Positions 22,256 through 28,675 of a DNA stretch of 32,596 bases are shown piece by piece; the first letter of the stretch is position 1, and each line of letters starts with the position of its first letter. The position numbers and the translations under genes are program-made. The notes below the pieces were generated by a model. That model did not search any database. It saw only the letters and a list, made by a program, of their open reading frames with translations, and was not told where the DNA came from. The DNA comes from Nitrospirota bacterium (GTDB lineage: Bacteria; Nitrospirota; Thermodesulfovibrionia; UBA6902). The stretch spans positions 1 through 32,596 of the forward strand of contig JACQZF010000094.1 in assembly GCA_016213945.1 (NCBI GenBank). The letters run 5' to 3'.

Positions 22256-24146
22256 TAAAAGAAGTCAGAAGTCAGAAGTCAGAAGTCAGAATAAAAGAAC
22301 CGCCGCGATTTTTTATATTACAGACAACGGTTTCAAGCTTGCTCAGGAGATCAGGAAACTTTATCCTGATGCACGGGTTTTTAAATTTAAGGCAGATGCC
22401 GTATCCAAAAGCTGGGGGGAAAATAATGCTCTCATCTTCCTCATGGCATCAGGCATTGTAGTAAGAACAATCGCCCCTTTGATAAAAGATAAAAAGACCG
22501 ACCCCGCTGTTGTGGTCCTTGATGAAAAAGGCAGATATGCCGTCAGCCTCTTAAGCGGTCATCTCGGAGGGGCAAACGGGCTTGCAAAAGAGATCGCCGC
22601 CTTTCTCAAAGGTGAGGCAGTCATAACGACCGCGTCTGATGTGCAGGGGAAGGTCTCACTTGACCTGTGGGCAAAAGACAATGATCTTTATATTGAGGAT
22701 TTTGAGAAATTGAAGAAGCTGAGTTCAAAGATCGTTAACGGAAAAAAGATCAAGGTCTGGCCTGACCATACGATAAAGGTCCCGGATGAATTCATTACTG
22801 TTGATTCAGCAAAGGGTGCTGAATTAATTATTTCTCATAAGCTCGTGAAATCGAATGCGCTTTTCCTGCGGCCAAAGACACTTATCACAGGCATCGGCTG
22901 CAATCGCGGGACTTCTGCGGCAGAGATTGAGAATACAATAAAGAAAGTCCTGCTAAAGGAAAAGCTGTCTTTCCATTCAATAAGAAATCTCGCCACGATC
23001 GATATTAAAAAAGACGAGAAAGGATTAACTGGCTTCGCAGGTGAAAACAAACTGGATATAAAATTCTTCTCAAAAGAAGAATTGAACAGCGCTGTATCAA
23101 CGTTTGACCTTGCACGATCAAAAACCGTTGAAGCTGCAACCGGCGCAATGGCTGTTGCAGAGCCAGCCGCGCTCCTTTCGGCAGGCTCTGATAAATTACT
23201 TGTACCAAAACAGAAGATCGGGAATGTGACGGTGGCTGTAGCTATAAGAAAGTCAGAAGTCAGAAGTCAGAAGTCAGAAAAGCAAAACCCGTCACTCGTC
23301 ACCCGTCACCCGTCACTTTTCATCGTCGGAACCGGGCCGGGGAATATCGAGCACATTACCCCGAGCGCGCAGGAAGCTATAAGGCGATCTGACGTTATCG
23401 TCGGTTATGGAACATACCTTGACCTGGTCCCGGAGTTGATCAAAGGCAAAGAAGTCGTCTCTACAGGTATGACTAAGGAAGTGGACAGATGCCGGAAGGC
23501 TGTTGAATTGGCATTACAGGGAAAAACCGTTGCCGTCATCAGCGGCGGCGACCCCGGCATTTACGCAATGGCCGGTCTGGTGTTTGAGATGATCAGAGCA
23601 GAAGAGCAGAAGAGCAAAAGAGCAAAAGAAACCCCACCTTGTTCCTCCCCTTGCCAAGGGGAGGATAGGAGGGGTCAAACTTCTGCACTTTTGCGCTTCG
23701 GCACTTCTGCACTTTCTGTCGAAGTCATTCCCGGCATATCCGCGTTGAACGCCTGTGCCGCGCGGCTCGGCGCTCCTCTCATGCACGACTTCGCTTCAAT
23801 AAGTCTTTCAGACAGATTGACCCCCTGGGAAGTTATTGAGAAGCGGCTTGAAGCGGCGGCGGCGGCTGATTTTGTTATCGCGCTTTATAATCCAAAGAGC
23901 AAAGGAAGGCAGGAACACATCAACAGGGCACAGGAGATAATCCTGAAACACAGAAGTCCTGACACCCCTGTTGGAATAGTAAAAGGCGCAATGAGAGAGA
24001 ATGAGGAGATCGTAATCACGGACCTGAAAAATATGCTCAGCCACGACATTGATATGCAGACAACCGTGATAATCGGCAACTCAAAAACATTTGTCTGGAA
24101 CAACCGGATTATTACGCCAAGAGGGTATGAAAAGAAAATACAGTAA
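22239..24146 (+). CDS. cbiGH: CbiG-CbiH fusion: cobalt-precorrin-5A hydrolase and cobalt-factor III/precorrin-3B C17-methyltransferase
   Basis: 635 residues. The CbiG part is about 20-336: TAAIFYITDNG, SGHLGGANGLAKEIA (106-120), GIGCNRGTSAAEIE (218-231). It opens the ring lactone and releases acetaldehyde. The CbiH part is about 360-635: FIVGTGPGNIEHITP, VISGGDPGIYAMAGLV, VEVIPGISALNACAARLGAPLMHDF. It methylates C17 with ring contraction. Both enzymes act in sequence-adjacent steps of the anaerobic pathway, and CbiG indicates that route. Repeat DNA forms the N-terminal extension (residues 8-17), the entire CbiG-CbiH linker (337-359) and a loop of about 40 residues in CbiH (453-493). AAGGA about 9 nt before ATG serves as RBS. 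It overlaps cobM by 17 bases and the next gene by 20. Confidence 0.93.
   Translation: MSTESSKRSQKSEVRSQNKRTAAIFYITDNGFKLAQEIRKLYPDARVFKFKADAVSKSWGENNALIFLMASGIVVRTIAPLIKDKKTDPAVVVLDEKGRYAVSLLSGHLGGANGLAKEIAAFLKGEAVITTASDVQGKVSLDLWAKDNDLYIEDFEKLKKLSSKIVNGKKIKVWPDHTIKVPDEFITVDSAKGAELIISHKLVKSNALFLRPKTLITGIGCNRGTSAAEIENTIKKVLLKEKLSFHSIRNLATIDIKKDEKGLTGFAGENKLDIKFFSKEELNSAVSTFDLARSKTVEAATGAMAVAEPAALLSAGSDKLLVPKQKIGNVTVAVAIRKSEVRSQKSEKQNPSLVTRHPSLFIVGTGPGNIEHITPSAQEAIRRSDVIVGYGTYLDLVPELIKGKEVVSTGMTKEVDRCRKAVELALQGKTVAVISGGDPGIYAMAGLVFEMIRAEEQKSKRAKETPPCSSPCQGEDRRGQTSALLRFGTSALSVEVIPGISALNACAARLGAPLMHDFASISLSDRLTPWEVIEKRLEAAAAADFVIALYNPKSKGRQEHINRAQEIILKHRSPDTPVGIVKGAMRENEEIVITDLKNMLSHDIDMQTTVIIGNSKTFVWNNRIITPRGYEKKIQ
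22262..22289. repeat. Heptamer array 4 x AAGTCAG at the 5' end of cbiGH
   Basis: Four exact units beginning 23 bases into the gene, giving SQKSEVRSQ right after the start of the protein. It is identical in word to 13144-13178 (opposite strand) and 23250-23277. Confidence 0.93.
23250..23315. repeat. Double heptamer array at the CbiG-CbiH junction
   Basis: Four AAGTCAG units (23250-23277), a 10-base spacer AAAAGCAAAA, then CCCGTCA, CTCGTCA, CCCGTCA, CCCGTCA (23288-23315). The two words share a GTCA core in the same register (GAA-GTCA and CCC-GTCA). Read through as RKSEVRSQKSE and then SLVTRHPSL, directly before the FIVGTGPG start of the CbiH domain. Confidence 0.93.
23595..23711. repeat. Nested composite element inside the CbiH domain
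   Basis: Outer arms: octamers AGAGCAGA, AGAGCAGA, AGAGCAAA, AGAGCAAA (23595-23626), and on the other side CTTCTGCA, CTTTTGCG, CTTCGGCA, CTTCTGCA (23680-23711), roughly complementary to the first. Between them sits a C/G-rich palindrome with core CCTCCCCTTG-C-CAAGGGGAGG (23644-23664), the family found in addB. The whole is in frame and adds about 40 residues. Confidence 0.9.
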
Positions 24147-25404
24147 CGCCCTTCTCTGGGATGAATCCTTCCTCTGGGGATTGATGGCGTATAAGGCTTT
24201 AAACTCCGCGAACCTGCCATTTGATCTTGTCCGTTCAGAAGATATAAAGAACGGCAAGCTCGAAAATTATAAAATGCTCTTTGTCCCCGGGGGATGGGCC
24301 TCGAATAAATTGAAGTCCCTCGGAGACACCGGTGTCAGCGAGATAAAAAAATTTGTAAACAACGGTGGCAATTACCTCGGCTTCTGCGGCGGCGCGGGAC
24401 TTGCCACACTTGACAGCATCGGGCTTTTAAATATCAAACGCAAACCCACAAAGGAAAGAGTCCCAAGCTTCAGCGGAAGGGTCCATTTAAATGTAAATAA
24501 ACACCCGATGTGGAATGGGATAACGACAGCACTCAGCAGTCAGCGATCAGCAGTCCGTAAAAAACCAACTCCTAATTCCCAACCCCTAATCCCTGTCTTT
24601 CACGCCTGGTGGCCTTCGCAATTTGTGGTTGATAATGATGACATTAAAATACTCGCTTCATACGGTGATGCCTTGCCTGACGCATTTAGTTCAGACCTGA
24701 ATGTCGGAGATGTTGAAGATAATCAAAACTGGCAGGAACTTGAAAAGGTCTACCGTATAAATCTCGACCCGAAGAGATTGCTCAATGAACCGGCCGTTGT
24801 TGAAAGTAGTTATGGGAAAGGGAAGGTGATTTTATCCCTCATCCACTTTGATACGCCTGACGACATCAACGGGCAGCAGGTGTTGAGAAATTTATGGGCG
24901 TACCTCGGAGATAAACAAAAAAGTGCAGAAGTGCAGAAGCGCAGCAGTGCAGAAGCAGGGGCGATTCGCGAATCGCCCCTGCTTAAAGAATTGGAACTAT
25001 CTGTCAAAGATTTAATCTCTCTTGGTGAGAGGAACTTCCTCTGGTTCTGGAGAAATCCCATGCTGCTTCAATGGAGGCGGGGTGTCAGGGGGCTTGAGTA
25101 TTGCACGTTGTATATGATGATGAAAGAGATTGAGGAAATCATTTGCAGGGGCGATTCGCGAATCGCCCTTACGCGGCATATTTCACACGTTAAACAATTA
25201 CTGATCCCATTCGTGGAGAAGGCAAAACGGCTTCTCATCCTTGAACGTCATGCCTTGCAGAAAGGCCCTATCACTTACGAAAGATGTGATGACCCGGATA
25301 TCCAGAAAATAAGGGCTGAGCTCTTCTCCGAATCCAAGAGCCACGGGGGGATGTTCAAAGAACTTATTGACGAAGTGGACAAGCTTTTATATTCGATCCT
25401 GTAG
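24127..25404 (+). CDS. BPL_N / class I glutamine amidotransferase-like protein of unknown function
   Basis: About 425 residues from ATG 24127; a longer frame beginning with TTG at 24091 would be inside cbiGH and is unlikely. The N-terminus (NALLWDESF, YKMLFVPGGWA, NNGGNYLGFCGGAGLAT) is like the biotin-protein-ligase N-terminal (BPL_N) domain, a class I amidotransferase-type fold with a nucleophile-like Cys87 in GFCGGAG. Further conserved-looking blocks are FHAWWPSQF and VVESSYGKGKVILSLIHFDTPDD. The last third is helical and unassigned. Four repeat tracts are read through: 24530-24592, 24921-24954, 24955-24982 and 25145-25172. It overlaps cbiGH by 20 bases and is the last gene of the operon; a cobalamin role is inferred from position only. 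Confidence 0.7.
   Translation: MKRKYSNALLWDESFLWGLMAYKALNSANLPFDLVRSEDIKNGKLENYKMLFVPGGWASNKLKSLGDTGVSEIKKFVNNGGNYLGFCGGAGLATLDSIGLLNIKRKPTKERVPSFSGRVHLNVNKHPMWNGITTALSSQRSAVRKKPTPNSQPLIPVFHAWWPSQFVVDNDDIKILASYGDALPDAFSSDLNVGDVEDNQNWQELEKVYRINLDPKRLLNEPAVVESSYGKGKVILSLIHFDTPDDINGQQVLRNLWAYLGDKQKSAEVQKRSSAEAGAIRESPLLKELELSVKDLISLGERNFLWFWRNPMLLQWRRGVRGLEYCTLYMMMKEIEEIICRGDSRIALTRHISHVKQLLIPFVEKAKRLLILERHALQKGPITYERCDDPDIQKIRAELFSESKSHGGMFKELIDEVDKLLYSIL
24530..24592. repeat. Two adjacent heptamer arrays inside the BPL_N gene
   Basis: CACTCAG, CAGTCAG, CGATCAG, CAGTCCG (24530-24557), then after TAAAAAA the units CCAACTC, CTAATTC, CCAACCC, CTAATCC (24565-24592). Read as LSSQRSAVRKK and PTPNSQPLIP. 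Two different 7-base vocabularies lie side by side, as at the CbiG-CbiH junction. Confidence 0.88.
24921..24982. repeat. Octamer array fused to a perfect palindrome inside the BPL_N gene
   Basis: AAGTGCAG, AAGTGCAG, AAGCGCAG, CAGTGCAG (24921-24952), followed at 24955-24982 by a perfect 28-bp palindrome with arms GCAGGGGCGATTCG / CGAATCGCCCCTGC. Read as KSAEVQKRSSAEAGAIRESP. Confidence 0.92.
25145..25172. repeat. Second copy of the GATTCGCGAATC palindrome inside the BPL_N gene
   Basis: GCAGGGGCGATTCG / CGAATCGCCCTTAC, the same orientation-less palindrome as 24955-24982 with two changes at the right end. Read in a different frame, as CRGDSRIALTR. Confidence 0.9.
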
Positions 25405-25408
25405 TCTC

Positions 25409-25813
25409 TCAGGCTTGGGCGGGCACAGGCTGCACATATATCGGAAGCGATGCCTCCTGCCTGCCGTCAACAGCAAGGTCTATGGAGTATTCGCCGTACT
25501 TCGGGAATTTAAGTCCCTGCAGATTCAGGATCATGTTTGCCGACATTGAAGTAAGCGGCGTCTCCCTGAACTGAATATTAACCCCGGCGTCAAGAGGAGG
25601 GACAACCGCCTTGCCGTCTTCATCAACGATATTGATCCTGACCTTATGCGCGCCTTCCTCTATTTTCGCAAACCTCACTCTCAATGCAACCGCGCACTGA
25701 GGATGCACCGCGGGGATCTGCTTGGTCCAGATCGCGTCAAAAGTGCCGAGTATATTCAGCTTGCCGTGATAATCAGTGGCAGCATCGCAAAGCACAAAAA
25801 GTTCAACCTTCAT
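25409..25813 (-). CDS. DUF6941-family small protein of unknown function
   Basis: 134 residues, no signal peptide or membrane segment. The sequence MKVELFVLCDAATDYHGKLN, then NILGTFDAIW, VALRVRFAKIEEG and NLQGLKFPKYGEYSIDL is typical of the DUF6941 family, a beta-rich protein (C2-like in appearance) found in many anaerobes. No function is known to me. It is convergent with the BPL_N gene, with only 4 bases between stops. Confidence 0.72.
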   Translation of the reverse strand: MKVELFVLCDAATDYHGKLNILGTFDAIWTKQIPAVHPQCAVALRVRFAKIEEGAHKVRINIVDEDGKAVVPPLDAGVNIQFRETPLTSMSANMILNLQGLKFPKYGEYSIDLAVDGRQEASLPIYVQPVPAQA

Positions 25814-25857
25814 TTTTTCTCCTAATGTGTCTTTTCATGAATTCAATTTATCTATTC

Positions 25858-25889
25858 GTCATTCCGGCAGTCCTTAAGCCGGAATCCGG
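25858..25889. repeat. Short palindrome, ATTCCGGC family
   Basis: GTCATTCCGGC and GCCGGAATCCGG arms around AGTCCTTAA. It lies between the ferredoxin and DUF6941 genes. Related to 14601 and 26919. The right arm includes the base before the ferredoxin stop region. Confidence 0.7.
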
Positions 25890-25891
25890 TG

Positions 25892-26194
25892 TCACTGTTT
25901 CTTTATGATCTCCTCAACCGCAGAGATGATCTGCTTGACGTCATTTGCCGAGACCCCTGAGAACCAGATCTTTTGAGGATATATCATTACATTCGGGCCT
26001 TCATCGCACGGCCCCAGGCAGCCGCTCTGCGAGACCCTGACCTGTTTCTTCCAGTCCCTGACGGCGGCCTCTTCTTTTAAAAGTTTCCTGACGAGCTTAC
26101 TGTCATTACCGCCACACGATGTTTCACCTTCGCCGCGATCATGAGTGCAGACAAAGATATGACATACAAACGGGGTTTCCTTCACCTTGGCCAT
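25892..26194 (-). CDS. Thioredoxin-like [2Fe-2S] ferredoxin
   Basis: 100 residues. Cysteines at 16 and 27 (CTHDRGEGETSC) and at 59 and 63 (GCLGPC) match the four cluster ligands of thioredoxin-like [2Fe-2S] ferredoxins (also seen in the NuoE C-terminal domain); Cys11 is extra. The closing GPNVMIYPQKIWFSGVSANDVKQI is the usual end of the family. It is a cytoplasmic electron carrier with partner unknown. It has its own gene space, with the next upstream minus-strand gene 56 bp away. Confidence 0.9.
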   Translation of the reverse strand: MAKVKETPFVCHIFVCTHDRGEGETSCGGNDSKLVRKLLKEEAAVRDWKKQVRVSQSGCLGPCDEGPNVMIYPQKIWFSGVSANDVKQIISAVEEIIKKQ

Positions 26195-26250
26195 AGGCTA
26201 TAAAATATCATACCCTGTCTGTTTAAACAAGGACACATTAGCTGCGGGTT

Positions 26251-26814
26251 TCACGAGAAAATGCTCAGATAATTATACGGCCCGGCATCAACAACCTTTT
26301 GCTGTTTAAACCCATAGGGTGAAACGACCTTCTCCAATTCTTCCGGCGAAAGCCTGATAGCGACAGGCGGCCCGGGCGGCCCTTCGATCTTTTTGAACTC
26401 TATGATCACAAGCCTTGCTCCCGGTCTTAATACCCTTGCGGCTTCCCTCAATGTCCCGTCATGAACATTTACCTCGATCAGGTCATGAAGCACAGTTGCC
26501 ATCAATACGATATCAATGCTCTTGTCTGCAACGGGAATATGTTTGCTCACATCGCTGAGGACCGGTTTGATATTCTCAATGCCTTTTTCTGCGATACTCT
26601 GCTTCAATGCATTGAGCCCATCTTCCCAAAGGTCAACAGCGTAAATCACGCCTTCATTGCCGATGATCTCAGAGGCCGCAATGGAATACCTGCCGACACC
26701 GCAGGCAACATCAAGCAGCGCGGTGTCCTTCTTCAGATCGAGTTCGGCAAAAACCTTCCTCCGATCCACAAGATCAAAACTGCTCTTGCCTGCTGCGATA
26801 GGATGGTCATGCAT
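26251..26814 (-). CDS. Class I SAM-dependent methyltransferase (Methyltransf_11/25 type)
   Basis: 187 residues. SAM motif I LLDVACGVGRYSIAA, the acidic residue after strand 2 (IYAVDLWEDGL), PVLSDVSKHIPV, motif IV-like IDIVLMATVLHDL, and the post-motif EAARVLRPGARLVIIEFKK. The overall arrangement resembles UbiE/ArsM-type small-molecule methyltransferases, but substrate-specific residues are not recognisable. It starts MHDHPIAAGKSSFDLVD. The 205 bp upstream contain two small repeats (26843, 26919) and the end of the higA gene. Confidence 0.8.
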   Translation of the reverse strand: MHDHPIAAGKSSFDLVDRRKVFAELDLKKDTALLDVACGVGRYSIAASEIIGNEGVIYAVDLWEDGLNALKQSIAEKGIENIKPVLSDVSKHIPVADKSIDIVLMATVLHDLIEVNVHDGTLREAARVLRPGARLVIIEFKKIEGPPGPPVAIRLSPEELEKVVSPYGFKQQKVVDAGPYNYLSIFS

Positions 26815-26842
26815 TGGGGATTATCCTAACTATGGAATTTGC

Positions 26843-26872
26843 CACGAATGTACACGAATTAACACGAATGAT
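26843..26872. repeat. Decamer array, 3 x CACGAATNNA type
   Basis: CACGAATGTA, CACGAATTAA, CACGAATGAT in tandem, between the methyltransferase and higA genes. It has the same style (short degenerate words in strict period) as the 7- and 8-base arrays, with period 10. Confidence 0.8.
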
Positions 26873-26918
26873 CTGCATCCAATTCACAAAGTTTGTTGTA
26901 GCCATGTTCTTTAATAAT

Positions 26919-26942
26919 GTCATTCCGGCTTGCGGGAATGAC
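26919..26942. repeat. Short palindrome, GTCATTCC...GGAATGAC
   Basis: GTCATTCCGGCT / TGCGGGAATGAC, an imperfect palindrome related to 14601-14624 and 25858-25889. Intergenic. Confidence 0.8.
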
Positions 26943-27020
26943 GGGTCTATGTGTTCTTACTTATGAACTACTTAGGAATATGGAAATATTCTAAGGATTG
27001 TATCTTTTTCTTCCAATTGA

Positions 27021-27326
27021 TTAAACAGCGGCGGCATAAACGTGGACTTCTTTGTTCAGCCTGTCGTCTAATTTGTCTTTTTCAGTTTCAAGGTCATACC
27101 GTGCCTGCAGATTTATCCAGAACCGTTCTGAAAGTCCGAAATAACGTGATAATCTCAAAGCCGTGTCAGGAGTGATAGACCGTTTGCATTGTACAATTTC
27201 GTTGATACGTCTTGCCGGTACACTGATGTCCTTTGCCAGCCTATACTGGCTAATTCCCATAGGCTCAAGAAACTCTTCCATAAGAATCTCCCCTGGATGA
27301 ATTGGCTGTAATTTTTGTTTAGTCAT
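27021..27326 (-). CDS. higA: HigA-family antitoxin (XRE-type HTH)
   Basis: 101 residues. The N-terminus KLQPIHPGEILMEEFLEPMG and the helix-turn-helix ISQYRLAKDISVPARRINEIVQCKRSITPDTALRLSRYFG are diagnostic of the HigA/VapI antitoxin family, followed by FWINLQARYDLE. It neutralises HigB and represses the operon. It lies 9 bp downstream of higB in the toxin-first order that is typical of higBA. Confidence 0.93.
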   Translation of the reverse strand: MTKQKLQPIHPGEILMEEFLEPMGISQYRLAKDISVPARRINEIVQCKRSITPDTALRLSRYFGLSERFWINLQARYDLETEKDKLDDRLNKEVHVYAAAV

Positions 27327-27335
27327 ATGCTCCTC

Positions 27336-27617
27336 CTAATGATAGTCAACAATTTCTACGTTGTAAGCATCTCCATCATGCCACTCAAAACATATGCGCC
27401 ATTGATTATTGATGCGTATGCTATATTTACCTTTTCTATCACCCGATAATTTTTCAAGATGATTAGACGGTGGTATACGCAAATCTTGAAGCGCCTCTGT
27501 TGCATCTAAAATCTCAAGTTTTCGCCGGGCAACTTGCTGGATGCTCTTTGAAATCTTTCGGGATATTTCACGGTTGAATAGTTTTTCTGTTTCCTTGCTT
27601 GCAAAACTTTTTATCAT
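27336..27617 (-). CDS. higB: HigB-family toxin (RelE superfamily mRNA interferase)
   Basis: 93 residues, normal size. It starts MIKSFASKETEKLFN and has KLEILDATEALQDLRIPPSNHLEKLSGDRKGKYSIRINNQWRICFEW, the HigB/RelE core with its conserved basic residues (GKYSIRINNQWRICF). It is expected to cleave mRNA on the ribosome when free of HigA. Transcribed from a near-consensus promoter at 27625-27653 whose -10 box ends only 7 bases before the ATG. Confidence 0.93.
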   Translation of the reverse strand: MIKSFASKETEKLFNREISRKISKSIQQVARRKLEILDATEALQDLRIPPSNHLEKLSGDRKGKYSIRINNQWRICFEWHDGDAYNVEIVDYH

Positions 27618-27624
27618 TTACCTA

Positions 27625-27653
27625 ATAGTATCGCATGGCGTTACTAATGTCAA
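27625..27653 (-). promoter_or_regulatory. Promoter of higBA
   Basis: On the minus strand TTGACA (27653-27648), a 17-nt spacer, TACTAT (27630-27625), then 7 nt to the higB ATG. Repeated CTAAT/ATTAG half-sites around both boxes are plausible HigA operator elements. Little or no leader is left for a Shine-Dalgarno. Confidence 0.65.
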
Positions 27654-27705
27654 ACGGTATTAGACAGATTACAAATATAGATGGGGGCAAGAGAAAAATT
27701 ATCTG

Positions 27706-28479
27706 CTATTTACTCCCGCGCTTGCGCGCAGTGACCAGCCAGTCCCACGGGAACGGGTCTTTCAGCCAGCGCGGCGGATTGCTGAATTCGGTTTCCCAGT
27801 CGTACTCAATCTTTATGATCTCCTGTATGTCAAAGTCGAGGCCCTGGAGCACGGCGTGCAGTTCTTCTTTCAGGTAATGCTTGGTCGGCACATGATCGAT
27901 ATTGACTATCCCGCGCTGAAGATGTGAAGCCTTTTGTTTGTTATTGCTGTTCCATACTGCCATGACTGCCGCGCCGGAACTGAGTCCCCTGCGCTTGTTC
28001 CATTCGACCTGGCGGATGTTTGAATAAATCGCGGATTCAAATGAGGGCACAACAAGTATCAGGTGACCGCCGGGATTTAGATGGCTGCTGATTGAACCGA
28101 AGAACCGGGCGCGCTGGGATATTGACGGCATGATAATGGCATTCACGCACAGGATGAGATCAACTTCCGGCATCCCGGATTTTTGTTTTGACAGATCGGC
28201 TTTGATATAGTCGACATTTGAAAGTCCGGCACAGTTGACGCGGGCCTGCTCCAGGCATTTGTCTGAGATGTCATAAGCGTTCACATGCCTGAAACTGTCA
28301 GAGAGTATCGGCAGGAACTTGCCGATCCCGCACCCCAGGTCTGATGCGGTCTTTCTGTATGACGCCAGCTCTTGAATACGGCTGCTTATGAGATTGCCCT
28401 CATCGTGCGCAAGGACACTGAATATCTCTTTGTCGTAGTTCTCGGCTACCTGGTTCCAATACGCCACGTCCATATTCAC
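27706..28479 (-). CDS. Class I SAM-dependent methyltransferase
   Basis: 257 residues. It starts MNMDVAYWNQVAENYDKEIF, an opening seen in many Methyltransf_11/23 proteins. SAM motif I ASDLGCGIGKFLPIL, strand-2 VNAYDISDKCLEQA, DYIKADLSK, IDLILCVNAI-like motif IV, and a post-motif LNPGGHLILVVPSFES. A segment rich in Trp and Pro near the end (NPPRWLKDPFPWDWLV) may shape the substrate pocket. No clear specificity; no relation beyond the fold to the methyltransferase at 26251. Confidence 0.8.
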   Translation of the reverse strand: MNMDVAYWNQVAENYDKEIFSVLAHDEGNLISSRIQELASYRKTASDLGCGIGKFLPILSDSFRHVNAYDISDKCLEQARVNCAGLSNVDYIKADLSKQKSGMPEVDLILCVNAIIMPSISQRARFFGSISSHLNPGGHLILVVPSFESAIYSNIRQVEWNKRRGLSSGAAVMAVWNSNNKQKASHLQRGIVNIDHVPTKHYLKEELHAVLQGLDFDIQEIIKIEYDWETEFSNPPRWLKDPFPWDWLVTARKRGSK

Positions 28480-28642
28480 ATTTTATCGGATAAACGTTTT
28501 CAAATCTTGATTTGTCACATGAAAATTTTACTACAAAAAATCTCTGCGCATACCCAAAGAAAAAAAGGAGAGATCAGAAAGGTAAAGGTTTTCCATAATT
28601 TACCCGATTATAAATGCACACATAGCTAACTATGGTCATAGA

Positions 28643-28672
28643 GAGATAAGTTGCATTTTTATCTCAGGAGGG
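28643..28672 (+). promoter_or_regulatory. Hairpin abutting the Shine-Dalgarno of pilT
   Basis: GAGATAA (28643-28649) pairs perfectly with TTATCTC (28659-28665), and AGGAGGG (28666-28672) starts at the next base, 3 nt before ATG. Just upstream is a second small palindrome, CATAG-CTAA-CTATG (28621-28634). This could influence ribosome access or mRNA stability, but no known riboswitch class fits. Confidence 0.35.
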
Positions 28673-28675
28673 AAC

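Noticed and set aside
24091-24126. TTG start for the BPL_N gene at 24091
   Set aside because: It lies deep in cbiGH and the encoded MSGTTGLLRQEG does not look like the family start; ATG 24127 begins directly with the conserved NALLWDES segment.
27021-27617. The higBA pair as a novel toxin-antitoxin system
   Set aside because: Both proteins match the well-known HigB and HigA families in the usual order; only the promoter placement is notable.
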